Of a stretch of 64,000 nt of DNA, positions 1 through 8,882 are shown piece by piece. Origin of the DNA: MGBC124762 sp048201935 (GTDB taxonomy: Bacteria; Bacillota; Clostridia; Oscillospirales; Oscillospiraceae); assembly GCA_048201935.1 (NCBI GenBank), contig DBFBGR010000001.1, forward strand, positions 13,299-77,298. The letters run 5' to 3'. Made by a program: the position numbers and the translations under genes. The notes under the pieces are model-generated. The model was not told where the DNA came from. It ran no database searches and worked only from the letters and a program-made list of their open reading frames with translations. The stretch's first letter is position 1; each line of letters opens with the position of its first letter.

Positions 1-2479
1 GGTAGACAAAGCGCGGGGACTTGTCCTCCAGACCGCCCAAGTCCTCGGCGAGATACCGCTCCACCGCCTGGCGGGTCAACTCCCGCACCGCACCGTCGTC
101 CATGTCCTTGTCCCACTTGCCCAAGACCTCCTCCAGCACCGCGTGGACAAAGGTGCCGTACTCCGGCGCGGCGAAGCCCAGGCCCTGGCGGGGCTTCGCG
201 CCCAGGCCGTAGCGCATGAAGTCGGAGAAGTGGCAGGAGCGGTAGAGGTCCAGCCGGGAGGCGGACATGGCCGCTCCCTTGCCGTAGAGGGCGGCCACGC
301 CTTCCGGGGACAAGCTGCCCCGCTGGGCCGTGGCCGCCTGGGCCAGACGCTGGGCCCGGCCCTCCATGCCCGGGACCCGCTCCAAAGCGGAGCGGACGGC
401 CTCGTCCCCCACCGCCAGCTCCAAGGCCGGACCCGGCGCGGCCAGTCGGGGGTCGGGTCCGGCGGCGGCGTTTTCCACGAAGAGCAACGGGAAGAGCCGC
501 TCCAGCCGGGGCACCAGGAAGGCGGGGGCACGCTCCTCCCCCGCCGCCTGGGCGGGCCAGAGCAGATAGAGCCGCTGAGTAGGCAGCGTGGCGGCGTTGT
601 AGGCGATGGTCATCTCCCGGCCCAGCCGCTCCTCCAGCCGAGGAGCCAGAGAGAGGCCAAGCTGGGACAGGGCCAGGCGGTCATCGTCGGTCAAAAGCCC
701 CGCCGAGCGCTGGCAGTCGGGCAGGCGCTTGTCGTCACAGCCCAGGAAGAAGACGGCCTTGTAGCTCTCGTAGCCAAGGCGCGGACAGGGCCCCGCCGTC
801 ACCCGGTCCAGGGCCACGGGGATGGAGCCCACCTGGTACTGGCTGAGCACCAGGGCAAAGAGCCGGGCGAACTCCCCGGCGTCCATCTCCCGCTGGGCCA
901 GCAGCCGGGCGCAGCTCTCCAACGCCTCCACCAAGATGCGCCAGAGCTGGGCGTACTCGTCGGCCAGGCCCAGCTCTCCCCGCTCTCGCAGGGCCTCCAC
1001 CCGGGCCGCCAGGGTCTGGGGCAGCCGGATGTCCTCCAAAAAGTCGTAAAGGGCCATGGCCCGGTCCCGCCCGGTGGTCCCAGTCGCCCGGCGGAGCTTT
1101 TCCAGAGGCTCCATCACCTGCCGGCGCAAGGTGTTGAGCTCTTCTAATCGTGCCTCGGTCTCCTCGGTATAGGCTCTGCCGTAGCCCTCGGGGTGCATCC
1201 TCCAAGGCTTGGACGAGGCCCACATCCCGCCCCGGATATCCCAGGTGACCACGTAGTTTTCCAGCTTGTCCAGAGCGTCGGCGTCCAGGCCGGTGAGGCC
1301 GGTCTTCAGGTAGCGCAGCACGTCCTCGCGCCGGTAGCCGCCCTCCACCGCCTCCAAGGCCCCGGTGATAAGGGCCAGGATGGGCTTTTCCAAAATATCC
1401 TGGGTCCGGGCCAGGAAGACGGGCACGCCGTACTGGCCGAAGACCGAGTCCAGCAGCTCCTCATAGCCCTCCAAGGTCCGGGCTGTAACGGCAACGTCCC
1501 GAAACCGCCAGCCCTCCTCCCGGCAAAGGCGCAGGATCTCCGCCGCGGTCCACTCCACCTCCTGCCGGGGCCCAGCGGCCTGGACGCAACGCACCGGAGC
1601 CTTGGCGGGCCAGGGCTCCGGCTGGATCTCAAAGAGCTGACGCTCCAGGTGCCGCAGCGCCGGGTCCTTGCCCTCCAAGAGCTCTGTAAGGGTCTCTACC
1701 TTTACATCCTTTCCCGCCGACTGGGCCAGCTCCTGAAGCCGAGCCGCTGTCTTCCGGGCAGGGGAAAACACCCCCAGCCCCTCCTCGTCCTCAGCCAGGT
1801 GGTCGCAGGTGAGGGCGAAGGTGACGCTGTGGGCCTTTTTCATCAAGGCGGAGAGCACCAGGCACTGCTGGGGCGTAAAGTCGGTGAAGCCGTCCAGGTA
1901 GATATCCGCCCCATCGCCCCAGTCGCAGCGGCCCAGGGCCTGGGCCAGGCGGGTCAGCAGGTCCCGGGGGTCGGCCCCCAGGGTGTCGCACAGCGTCTCG
2001 TAGGCCCCGAAGATGAGCCCCAGGTCCCGGAGCTTGTCCCCGGCGGAGCCGCCCAGCTCTCCGCCGGCCTTCAGCAGCGTCTCGGGCTGGACGCAGTAGC
2101 TCTTGCACTCGTCCAGGGTGTCCAGCAGCCCCGATAAAAACGCCGGCTTTCGGGAGGGTGCGTGGTAGACGGTGAGGGCGCTCTGGGTCTCCCGCACCGC
2201 CAGGTACATCACCAGCAGCCGTCCGCCCTTGTCCAGCGCGGGCCGGGCTAACCCTCCGGCCTGGGCGAAGACCCGGCTGGCCATGCGGGTGAAGGTGAGC
2301 ACCTCGCCCTGCAGGGACAGCGCGTTGCCCCCCAGGGCGCACAGCCGGGCCTCGGCGCGGTGGGAGTACTGCTCGGGGACCACCAAAATTTGGCGGCGGC
2401 GAGGGGCGTTCTCCCCCATTTTTTCAAAAATACGGCTGGACTTTCCCGTGCCGCCCCGACCGATGAGAAGCTGGACCAT
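1..2479 (-). CDS. addB: ATP-dependent helicase/nuclease subunit B (AddB), C-terminus beyond the window
   Basis: The frame is open from an ATG at 2479 to the window edge (826 codons); AddB is usually about 1150 aa, so the C-terminal third is missing. AddAB is the Firmicute counterpart of RecBCD, resecting double-strand breaks for RecA loading. Residues 8-15 are a Walker A loop (GRGGTGKS), followed by VPEQYSHRAE and EVLTFTRMASRVF, typical of the AddB N-terminal helicase-like domain. Around residue 749 the segment YRSCHFSDFMRYG carries the first Cys of the AddB Fe-S cluster; the other three and the nuclease motif lie off the window. The start is 5 nt after the stop of the S41 peptidase gene, so it is probably the last visible gene of that run; addA is expected next. 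Confidence 0.9.
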   Translation of the reverse strand, partial: MVQLLIGRGGTGKSSRIFEKMGENAPRRRQILVVPEQYSHRAEARLCALGGNALSLQGEVLTFTRMASRVFAQAGGLARPALDKGGRLLVMYLAVRETQSALTVYHAPSRKPAFLSGLLDTLDECKSYCVQPETLLKAGGELGGSAGDKLRDLGLIFGAYETLCDTLGADPRDLLTRLAQALGRCDWGDGADIYLDGFTDFTPQQCLVLSALMKKAHSVTFALTCDHLAEDEEGLGVFSPARKTAARLQELAQSAGKDVKVETLTELLEGKDPALRHLERQLFEIQPEPWPAKAPVRCVQAAGPRQEVEWTAAEILRLCREEGWRFRDVAVTARTLEGYEELLDSVFGQYGVPVFLARTQDILEKPILALITGALEAVEGGYRREDVLRYLKTGLTGLDADALDKLENYVVTWDIRGGMWASSKPWRMHPEGYGRAYTEETEARLEELNTLRRQVMEPLEKLRRATGTTGRDRAMALYDFLEDIRLPQTLAARVEALRERGELGLADEYAQLWRILVEALESCARLLAQREMDAGEFARLFALVLSQYQVGSIPVALDRVTAGPCPRLGYESYKAVFFLGCDDKRLPDCQRSAGLLTDDDRLALSQLGLSLAPRLEERLGREMTIAYNAATLPTQRLYLLWPAQAAGEERAPAFLVPRLERLFPLLFVENAAAGPDPRLAAPGPALELAVGDEAVRSALERVPGMEGRAQRLAQAATAQRGSLSPEGVAALYGKGAAMSASRLDLYRSCHFSDFMRYGLGAKPRQGLGFAAPEYGTFVHAVLEEVLGKWDKDMDDGAVRELTRQAVERYLAEDLGGLEDKSPRFVY

Positions 2480-2483
2480 CGCC

Positions 2484-3614
2484 TCAGCCCAGCCTTTCTT
2501 CCAGCGCGGCTACGGCCTTGTCCAGCTGGGCCTGAGGCTCGCGCTCGGCCACGTCGGGGACCAGTCCCGTGCCGATGAGGGAGGTCCCGCCACCGGTGGC
2601 GTACATCCCGGTGGACAGGTTGAGCCCGCCGCCGTTGGGCAGGCCAAAGGCCTGCTGGTAGTAGCCCTTGCCGCAGGTCTGGACGCCGATCAAGGGCGCC
2701 TGAACGCTCTCGCGGAGCTGGGCGGCAAAGAGCTCGGCGGCGGAGTAGCTGTCGGCGTCGATGAGCACTGCCATAGGGAGGTCCACGCAGCTCTCGTCCG
2801 ACTCCACCTTCTTCACCGGGCCATCCTTGCGGTGCTCGGTGAAGATGGGCCCCTCGGGCAGAAGGTAGTCCAAAAGGTCGGTGAGCTCGTCCACATAGCC
2901 GCCGGGGTTGGAGCGCACGTCAAACAAGAGCCCTCGCGCGCCCTGGCCCACCAGGTCGTCCACCGCCTCCTTGGCGCTTTGGGCGCTGCCGGCGTAAAAG
3001 TTATAAAGGCGCACATAGCCCACGCCGTTTTCCAGCAGCTCATGCTCCACCGACAGGCTCTGGACCTGGGCGGCCCGGAGGGTGACCTCCCGGCTTTTTC
3101 CCTCGCTGTCCAGCACGGTGAAGACCATCTCCCGGCCATCCTCCTGGCCGATCTGACTCACCAGCTCGTCCAGATTTTCCGTGTTCAAGGCCTGGCCGTC
3201 GATGGCGGTGATGCGCCAGCCCGGCTCCAGCCCCGCCTGCTGGGCGGGGCCGCCGGGGGTGACAGAAACGATCTCCATATAACTGCCGTCCTCGGCGGGG
3301 GTGTAGGTCAGCCCCACGCCCACATAGCTGTTGCTGCGGCGCTGGAGCATATCGGCGTAGTCCTTGGGGCTGAGGTAGAGCGACCAGCGGTCGTCCAGGG
3401 CGGTGACGGTGGCGCTGAGGGCCGCGTCCACCACCCGCTCTTCGTCATAGGGCCCCACAAAGCGGCCCCGGATGAGCTCCACGCCCTCCAAAACAGCCAA
3501 GCCGCCCGGCCCCAAACGGAGCCAGGCGGTCAAAGCCACCGCCGCCACAGTGCAGACCACAGTGACGGCGGCAGTGACGATCAAAGCGATGGCGGAAAAG
3601 CGTTTTTCTTTCAT
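2484..3614 (-). CDS. S41 family C-terminal processing peptidase (CtpA/Prc type)
   Basis: 376 aa. Residues 7-31 form one N-terminal membrane anchor, so the rest lies outside the membrane. A PDZ domain (about 95-185, GVGLTY, GGPAQQAG, ITAIDGQ) precedes the S41 peptidase domain (about 195-355). The Ser/Lys dyad is visible: Ser291 in DSYSAAEL, and Lys316 in GKGYYQ with Gln320 four residues on. LFDVRSNPGGYVDE is the conserved S41 core. Such proteases trim or degrade exported proteins, often cell-wall hydrolases. The gene lies directly after the M23 peptidase gene, 1 nt apart, which suggests it processes or controls that FtsEX-linked hydrolase; this link is inferred from position only. Confidence 0.9.
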   Translation of the reverse strand: MKEKRFSAIALIVTAAVTVVCTVAAVALTAWLRLGPGGLAVLEGVELIRGRFVGPYDEERVVDAALSATVTALDDRWSLYLSPKDYADMLQRRSNSYVGVGLTYTPAEDGSYMEIVSVTPGGPAQQAGLEPGWRITAIDGQALNTENLDELVSQIGQEDGREMVFTVLDSEGKSREVTLRAAQVQSLSVEHELLENGVGYVRLYNFYAGSAQSAKEAVDDLVGQGARGLLFDVRSNPGGYVDELTDLLDYLLPEGPIFTEHRKDGPVKKVESDESCVDLPMAVLIDADSYSAAELFAAQLRESVQAPLIGVQTCGKGYYQQAFGLPNGGGLNLSTGMYATGGGTSLIGTGLVPDVAEREPQAQLDKAVAALEERLG

Positions 3615-3615
3615 A

Positions 3616-4920
3616 TCAGTTATAGGGGAAGCCGGTGTTGTTGATCCAGTTCACGTTGGGGTAATACTTCAGCGCGTCGGTGCGCTGGCCGTTGATGCGG
3701 ACCTCGAAGTGAAGGTGTGGCCCGGTGGAGCGGCCGGTGGAGCCCACATAGCCGATGACCTGGCCCTGGCTGACAATGTCGCCCACCTTCACCGCCCGCT
3801 TGGACATATGGGCGTAGAGGGTGGACACGCCGTCGCCGTGGGAGAGGACCACATAGTTGCCGTAGGAGCTGTGGTGGGCGCTGGTGAGGACCACGCCGCC
3901 CCGGGCGGCATAGATCTCCGTGCCTGTGGGCGCGCCGCCGATGTCGGTGCCGGAGTGGTTGGCCTGTTTGCCGGAGATGGGGTCCTTGCGGGGCCCGTAG
4001 AAGGAGTTGACCTTCACGCAGCTGGAGGGCAGGGGCCAGTACCACCCCGAGCCGGGGTCGAACTGGTAGGCGTTGGCGTTGCCCGACTTTTTGGCCGCTT
4101 CGATGGCCTTTTGCAGCTCTTTCTCCTGCTTGGCGATCTCCGCGTCCATGGCCTTGGCGGCAGCGTTGAGCTCGTCCAGGGCCTTCTGGGTCTCCTTCTC
4201 GTCGGCCTTGATCTCGTTGATCAGCGCCTGGACCTCTTGCTTTTGGACCGCCAGCTCGTCCTGGGCGGCCTTTTGCTCGGCCTTGGCGGCCTCGGTCTCC
4301 GCCTGGGCCTGCTCCAGCTCCGCCTTGGCCTGCTGAAGGGCCGCCCGGGCGGCCTGGAGCTGGTCGCAGATGCGGTCGTTATAGTCAGCGATGGCGTTCA
4401 CGGTATGGACCTTGTCCAAAAGATCGGGAAAGCTCTTGGCGGAGAAGAGGATGGACCAGTAGGACACCTGCCCCTCCTTCTCCATGGCCCGGCACTGGCG
4501 GCAGAAGAGGTCGAACTGGGCCCGCTCGGCGGCCTCGTTCTCCGCCACCTGGGTCTCCTTTTCGGTGATGAGGGCGGCGTACTGCTCAATCTGGGCGTTC
4601 AGGTTATCGATCTCGTCCTGGAGCACGTTGATCTGCTGCTCCAGGTTGTTCTTTTTGTCCATGGCCTTGCCCTTTTCCGCCTGAATGCCGCTGAGCTGGC
4701 TCTTCAGGTCGGATTTCTGCTTGGAAAGGCCCTTGTTCTTCTCTTTCAGGCTGTTGATCTGGCTCTGGATAGAGCTCACCGAGCCCGCTCCGGCGGCGGT
4801 GGCGTTGAGCACCATCACCACCATGGGAAGGAGCATCAGCAGCGCCAAAAGGCAGGCCACCAGGGCCATCATCCGCTCCCGGCGGTTGCGCTTGGGCTTG
4901 GAAGTGGTATGCTTACCCAT
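3616..4920 (-). CDS. M23 family metallopeptidase with long coiled coil (EnvC-like)
   Basis: 434 aa. A basic N-terminus and one membrane segment (about 18-42) are followed by a long Gln/Glu/Lys/Ala-rich coiled coil (about 48-280, with a break near 145-180). The LytM/M23 domain (about 295-425) has all zinc and catalytic residues: His322 and Asp326 (NHSGTD), His371 (LYAHMS), His402 and His404 (GPHLHFE). It is therefore an active-type peptidoglycan endopeptidase, not a degenerate EnvC. EnvC-like coiled-coil proteins are gated by FtsEX, and ftsX lies 13 nt upstream here. The likely role is peptidoglycan splitting at the septum or during elongation under FtsEX control. Confidence 0.92.
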   Translation of the reverse strand: MGKHTTSKPKRNRRERMMALVACLLALLMLLPMVVMVLNATAAGAGSVSSIQSQINSLKEKNKGLSKQKSDLKSQLSGIQAEKGKAMDKKNNLEQQINVLQDEIDNLNAQIEQYAALITEKETQVAENEAAERAQFDLFCRQCRAMEKEGQVSYWSILFSAKSFPDLLDKVHTVNAIADYNDRICDQLQAARAALQQAKAELEQAQAETEAAKAEQKAAQDELAVQKQEVQALINEIKADEKETQKALDELNAAAKAMDAEIAKQEKELQKAIEAAKKSGNANAYQFDPGSGWYWPLPSSCVKVNSFYGPRKDPISGKQANHSGTDIGGAPTGTEIYAARGGVVLTSAHHSSYGNYVVLSHGDGVSTLYAHMSKRAVKVGDIVSQGQVIGYVGSTGRSTGPHLHFEVRINGQRTDALKYYPNVNWINNTGFPYN

Positions 4921-4933
4921 GGCTGCTCCCTCC

Positions 4934-5887
4934 TTAGACCTTCAGGAATTTGCGGATGGCCAACAGCGAGCCCAGCACGCCGATGGCAAGGCCCGCGCCG
5001 CAGAACACCAGCAGCACCATCACCCAAAGCTGCCCAAAGGGCACGGCCACCAAGAAACCCAACTGGCCCGCCGCGCCCATAGCGCCCTCGATGAGGCCGT
5101 AGACCCACCACTGCAAAAAGAAGGCCAAAATGGCGCTGAAGAGGCCCAAGATCGCGCCCTCCATCACGAAGGGCCAGCAGATAAAGCCGTTGGTGGCCCC
5201 GCACATACGCATGATGGCGATCTCCTCGCGGCGGTAGAAGGTGGCTAGGCGCAGGGTGTTGGAGATGATAAAGAGGCTCACCACCGCCAGGGTGGCGATA
5301 AGTACCAGCGCCAAGCCCGCCGCCACATTGCGCACGGCGATCATGCCCTCGGCGATGCCGATGTCCGCCGAGGTGCTCTCGATGCCCGGGATGGCCCGGA
5401 CCTGCTCCACCGTCTGCTCCAGCAGGGAGATATCGGTGACGTGGATGCGGTAGCGGTGCTGGAAGGTGGTGGTGGGCAACAGGTCGTAGAGCTCGTTTTC
5501 TCCCTGGCGCTGGGCCTGGAATTCGGCCAGCACCGTCTCCCGGTCCACGAATTGGACCTCCCGGACGTTGGCCACGGCGGAGATGTCGTTGATGAGGGCA
5601 TAGGCCTGGTCGTCGGCCATAGCGTCGTCGATGTAGGCCAAAAACTCGTTGTCCCGCTCCAGCTCGGCCAGATTGGCGTCCAGGTCCACCGCCACCAGGG
5701 CGAAGGTGCCCATGATGAGCAGGCAGGCCACGGTGGTACACACCGCGGCGAAGGACATCAGGCCGTGGCGAAAGATGCTGGTGAAGCCCTCTTTGATGAA
5801 GTAGCCCAGGTTCCAGCGGCGGCGAGGGGGATTCTTTTTCCTGGCCCGGTCGGGGCCGGCCATGCGGCTGCGGTCAATTCCCGCCAT
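4934..5887 (-). CDS. ftsX: cell division ABC transporter permease FtsX
   Basis: 317 aa. The cytoplasmic N-terminus is basic (RARKKNPPRRR). There is one membrane segment (about 43-67), an extracytoplasmic loop of about 115 residues, then three further segments (about 190-215, 235-265, 280-310): the FtsX topology. The signature GYFIKEGFTSIFRHG lies near residue 27, and MRMCGATNGFI is the permease-FtsE coupling region. FtsX transmits ATP hydrolysis by FtsE to extracellular murein hydrolases. The start overlaps the end of ftsE by 14 nt, indicating translational coupling. Confidence 0.93.
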   Translation of the reverse strand: MAGIDRSRMAGPDRARKKNPPRRRWNLGYFIKEGFTSIFRHGLMSFAAVCTTVACLLIMGTFALVAVDLDANLAELERDNEFLAYIDDAMADDQAYALINDISAVANVREVQFVDRETVLAEFQAQRQGENELYDLLPTTTFQHRYRIHVTDISLLEQTVEQVRAIPGIESTSADIGIAEGMIAVRNVAAGLALVLIATLAVVSLFIISNTLRLATFYRREEIAIMRMCGATNGFICWPFVMEGAILGLFSAILAFFLQWWVYGLIEGAMGAAGQLGFLVAVPFGQLWVMVLLVFCGAGLAIGVLGSLLAIRKFLKV

Positions 5888-6848
5888 GGTCTTCCACCTC
5901 CTCTGTCTCGGTGGTCTCCCCTGCCACGGCGGCCTCGCCCGCCACGGCGGAGGCCAGGATCTCCACGGGGATGCCGCCCACCGAGGCGGGCGTTTCGGCC
6001 TGGGGCTCCGGGGCAGGCTCCGCCGCCGGGACGCTCTGGTCGTCCCGGACGCCGGCGGGCTCTTGAACAGGCTCCGGCTCCTGGACGGTCACAGGCTCCT
6101 GAACAGGCTCAGACTCAGCCTTGGGCTCCGCTTTGGGCTCGTCCTCGGGCTGGGGCGCGGGCTTTTTCGTGGTGGGGTAGTATCCGCCGGTGGCGTCCCG
6201 GCGGATGCGGCCATCCTGGATGGCGATGACCCGCTTGCCCAGCCGGTCCACCAGGGTCTTTTCGTGGGTGACCACCAGCATGGTGGTGCCCAGGTCGTTG
6301 ATCTGGGCCAGCAGCTCCATGATCTCCACGCTGAGGCTGGGGTCCACGTTGGCGGTGGGCTCGTCGGCGATGATCATCTCCGGGTTGTTCACCAGCGCCC
6401 GGGCGATGGCCAGGCGCTGCTGCTCGCCGCCGGAGAGCTGGTTGGGAAGCTCGTGCTCCTTGCCCTCCAAGCCCACCAACTCCAGAACGTAGGGGATGCG
6501 CTTGCGCATGGCGTGGTTGGACGAGCCCACCACGCGCATGACAAAGGCCAGGTTCTCCCAGACCGTTTTGTTGGTCATCAGCCGGAAGTCCTGGAACACC
6601 ACGCCCAAGGTCCGCCGCAGCAGAGGGATCTGCTTGCGGCGGATGTTGTTGAGGTTATAGCCGTTGACCATGATCTTGCCGCCGGTGGCCTGGATCTCGC
6701 CGGTCAACAGCTTGGTGACGGTGGATTTGCCCGAGCCCGAGGGGCCCACCAAAAAGACAAATTCCCCGTCCTCAATACGGAACGAGACCCCGCGCAGGGC
6801 CTCGTTCCCGGTATCATATGTTTTTGTTACGTCGATGAACCGTACCAT
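5874..6848 (-). CDS. ftsE: cell division ATP-binding protein FtsE with a Pro/Glu-rich C-terminal extension
   Basis: 324 aa; FtsE is normally about 225-230 aa. Residues 1-226 are a complete ABC ATPase: Walker A GPSGSGKST (35-43), Q-loop VFQDFR, signature LSGGEQQRLA (138-147), Walker B MIIADEPTAN, and the H-loop His (VVTHE). Residues 227-324 are an added tail rich in Pro, Glu, Gln, Ala and Val (repeats of the EPKAE/QEPEP kind), probably disordered and acidic. The gene overlaps ftsX. The regulator gene upstream ends 16 nt before it, so it is probably in the same transcript. The tail is in frame, with no sign of a frameshift. Confidence 0.92.
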   Translation of the reverse strand: MVRFIDVTKTYDTGNEALRGVSFRIEDGEFVFLVGPSGSGKSTVTKLLTGEIQATGGKIMVNGYNLNNIRRKQIPLLRRTLGVVFQDFRLMTNKTVWENLAFVMRVVGSSNHAMRKRIPYVLELVGLEGKEHELPNQLSGGEQQRLAIARALVNNPEMIIADEPTANVDPSLSVEIMELLAQINDLGTTMLVVTHEKTLVDRLGKRVIAIQDGRIRRDATGGYYPTTKKPAPQPEDEPKAEPKAESEPVQEPVTVQEPEPVQEPAGVRDDQSVPAAEPAPEPQAETPASVGGIPVEILASAVAGEAAVAGETTETEEVEDHGGN

Positions 6849-6864
6849 TGGGCTCCTCCCAGGA

Positions 6865-7956
6865 TCAGTTGTCGATGCCTCTGGAAACTAGATATTTCTT
6901 GACCATCAGCGCCACCTTGAAGGTGATGGCGTCGTCAAACTCCCGCAGGTCCAGCCCGGTGAGCTTCTTGATCTTCTCCAGCCGGTACACTAGGGTGTTG
7001 CGGTGGACGAAGAGCTTGCGGGCGGTCTCGGAGACATTGAGGTTGTTTTCAAAGAACTTGTTGATGGTGAACAGGGTCTCCTGGTCCAGCGCGTCGATGG
7101 GGTTTTTCTTGAAGACCTCTTGCAGGAACATGTCGCACAGGGTGGTGGGAAGCTGGTAGATGAGCCGCCCGATGCCCAGGTTCTCGTAGTTGATGACGGC
7201 CATTTCGGTGTTGAAGACCTTGCCCACCTCGATGGCCACGCCCGCCTCCTTGTAGGCCCGACCCAGGTCCCGCAGGTGGGTGGCCACGGTGCCGATGCCG
7301 ATGACGCACTTGGTGTGCAGCTCGCCGTCCAAAAGCTCCTGCATCTGGGCGGCAAGGCGGTAGAGCTCCTTGCTGTCCACGTTCTCCTCCAGAGACTTGA
7401 TGACAGCCACGTCGGTGTCGCTCATGGAGAGGATGAAGTCGTTTTGCTTGTCGGGGAACAGGCCCTGCAGCAGGTCGATGGCGCCGGGGTCGCTCTCAGG
7501 GGACATGCGGATGAGGAAGGCCGCCCGGGGCTGCTCGTTGGGGAAGTGGAGCTCCCGGGAGCGGATATAGATGTCCCCGGACAGGATGTTGTCCGAGACG
7601 ATGTTCTTCACGAAGGTGGCCCGGTCGTGCTTCTCCTCGTAAGAGGCCTTGGCGCCGTTGAGGGCCACAGTGGCCAGGCCGCAGACGCTCTGGGCCTCCT
7701 CCCCCTCGCCCACCACGAAGGCGGCGTAGTCATAGAAGGTGGACCAGCCCGACAGGGCCCGGAAGAGCTTGCCCTCGGCGGCGACGTAGGCGCTCTCGTG
7801 GCGGTTGATGACCTCCGCCACCTGGGGCCAGCGCTCCCCCACTAGGGCAAGGTCGGTGCAGGCCACCACCGTGCCCTCGTTGTCCACCACGCCGACAGGC
7901 AGCTTGGTGCAATCCTTCATCTGGAGGACCACACTTTGGAAGATCCGGCTGGACAT
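6865..7956 (-). CDS. CdaR/PucR-family transcriptional regulator
   Basis: 363 aa. The N-terminal third (about 1-140; KLPVGVVDNEGTVVAC, ALVGERWPQVAEVIN) resembles a sugar-diacid-recognition or PAS-like sensor. The middle (about 150-280) is GGDEF-like without the motif, as in the CdaR family. The C-terminus (about 300-355) is a PucR-type helix-turn-helix (SETARKLFVHRNTLVYRLEKI, then LREFDDAITFKVAL). These regulators usually activate catabolic genes in response to a small acid. Here it sits directly before ftsE with no transporter or catabolic gene nearby, so the ligand and targets cannot be read off. A good promoter lies at 8030-8058. Confidence 0.85.
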   Translation of the reverse strand: MSSRIFQSVVLQMKDCTKLPVGVVDNEGTVVACTDLALVGERWPQVAEVINRHESAYVAAEGKLFRALSGWSTFYDYAAFVVGEGEEAQSVCGLATVALNGAKASYEEKHDRATFVKNIVSDNILSGDIYIRSRELHFPNEQPRAAFLIRMSPESDPGAIDLLQGLFPDKQNDFILSMSDTDVAVIKSLEENVDSKELYRLAAQMQELLDGELHTKCVIGIGTVATHLRDLGRAYKEAGVAIEVGKVFNTEMAVINYENLGIGRLIYQLPTTLCDMFLQEVFKKNPIDALDQETLFTINKFFENNLNVSETARKLFVHRNTLVYRLEKIKKLTGLDLREFDDAITFKVALMVKKYLVSRGIDN

Positions 7957-8029
7957 GGAACCCCCTCCTTTTTGTCAGTTTCATTCCTCGCCCCACAAAA
8001 TATCGGGGCGAAATTTACCGAGTATACCC

Positions 8030-8058
8030 ATTATACAGGAACCCGCAAGCAATTTCAA
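8030..8058 (-). promoter_or_regulatory. SigA-type promoter for the CdaR-like gene
   Basis: On the minus strand: TTGAAA (8053-8058), 17 bp spacer, TATAAT (8030-8035), about 75 nt before the start codon at 7956. It is the only strong promoter seen before the ftsEX-M23-S41-addB run, so it may drive the whole run. Confidence 0.6.
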
Positions 8059-8095
8059 TAGACTTATGAAAAAAATTTGTGGAAATTGCATAAAA

Positions 8096-8791
8096 TTATT
8101 TTTCCCGTAAAATCGACGTTTCCGCCACCGTCAACGCCCGCCATTGGCCGGGCTCCAGCGTCTCGTCCAGGACCAAGCCCCCCATAGACACCCGTCGGAG
8201 GGCGGTCACCGGCTTGCCCAGGCAGGCCATCATCCGCTTCACTTGGTGGTATTTCCCCTCTCGGATGGTGAGAAGGCCGGTACTTGGACCAACGATGTTC
8301 AACTCCGCCGGCAAGCAACAATGGCCGTCGCCCAGGGTCAGCCCCGCCGCCAGGGCGGTCTGGTCCGCCTCAGTGAAAACACCGTCCACCGTCACCAGAT
8401 AGGTCTTGTCCACGTGCTTTTTGGGGGAGAGCAGGTCGTGGGCCAGAGCGCCGTCGTCGGTGAGGAGCAGCAGTCCCGTCACGTCCTTGTCCAGCCGCCC
8501 CACCGGGAACAGTCCCCGGCGGCGCAGGTCGTCGGGCAGCAACTCCAGCACCGTCCGCTCCCGGGGATCGTCGGTGGAGGAGACCACTCCGGCGGGCTTG
8601 TGGAGCATTAAGTAGACGTGCCCGCGCTGGAGCTCGCCGCCGTCCACTGTCACCACGGCCTCCGGGGCGTATTTGCCCTCGGGCCTGGCGGCCACCGCGC
8701 CGTCCACCGTCACCCGGCCCTGGGCGATCAGCTCCCGGGCCTCCTTACGGGTGTAGCCCGCCTGGCTCAATATCTTGTCCAGCCGCTCCAT
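8096..8791 (-). CDS. RsuA-family pseudouridine synthase (16S rRNA)
   Basis: 231 aa. An S4 RNA-binding domain (about 2-50: RLDKILSQAGYTRKEARELI) precedes the catalytic domain (about 58-225). Motif II reads GRLDKDVTGLLLL, with catalytic Asp101. HKPAGVVSS and KYHQVKRMMACLGKPVTALRR match the RsuA/RluB/RluE/RluF family. The length and the compact linker fit RsuA, which makes pseudouridine 516 in 16S rRNA, better than RluB, but the target base is not proved by sequence alone. The gene is monocistronic on the minus strand. Confidence 0.88.
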   Translation of the reverse strand: MERLDKILSQAGYTRKEARELIAQGRVTVDGAVAARPEGKYAPEAVVTVDGGELQRGHVYLMLHKPAGVVSSTDDPRERTVLELLPDDLRRRGLFPVGRLDKDVTGLLLLTDDGALAHDLLSPKKHVDKTYLVTVDGVFTEADQTALAAGLTLGDGHCCLPAELNIVGPSTGLLTIREGKYHQVKRMMACLGKPVTALRRVSMGGLVLDETLEPGQWRALTVAETSILREK

Positions 8792-8882
8792 GCCGCCGCC
8801 CCCTTTTCAGAAGTATCTGACATGGATTATAACACGTGCGCATAGAAATTGACCAGAGCATTTTGGGAAGGAGCGATGGCCG

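Noticed and set aside
143..1147. Plus-strand ORFs over the first 2.4 kb
   Set aside because: The minus strand has a continuous 826-codon frame with AddB motifs; the plus ORFs are shadows.
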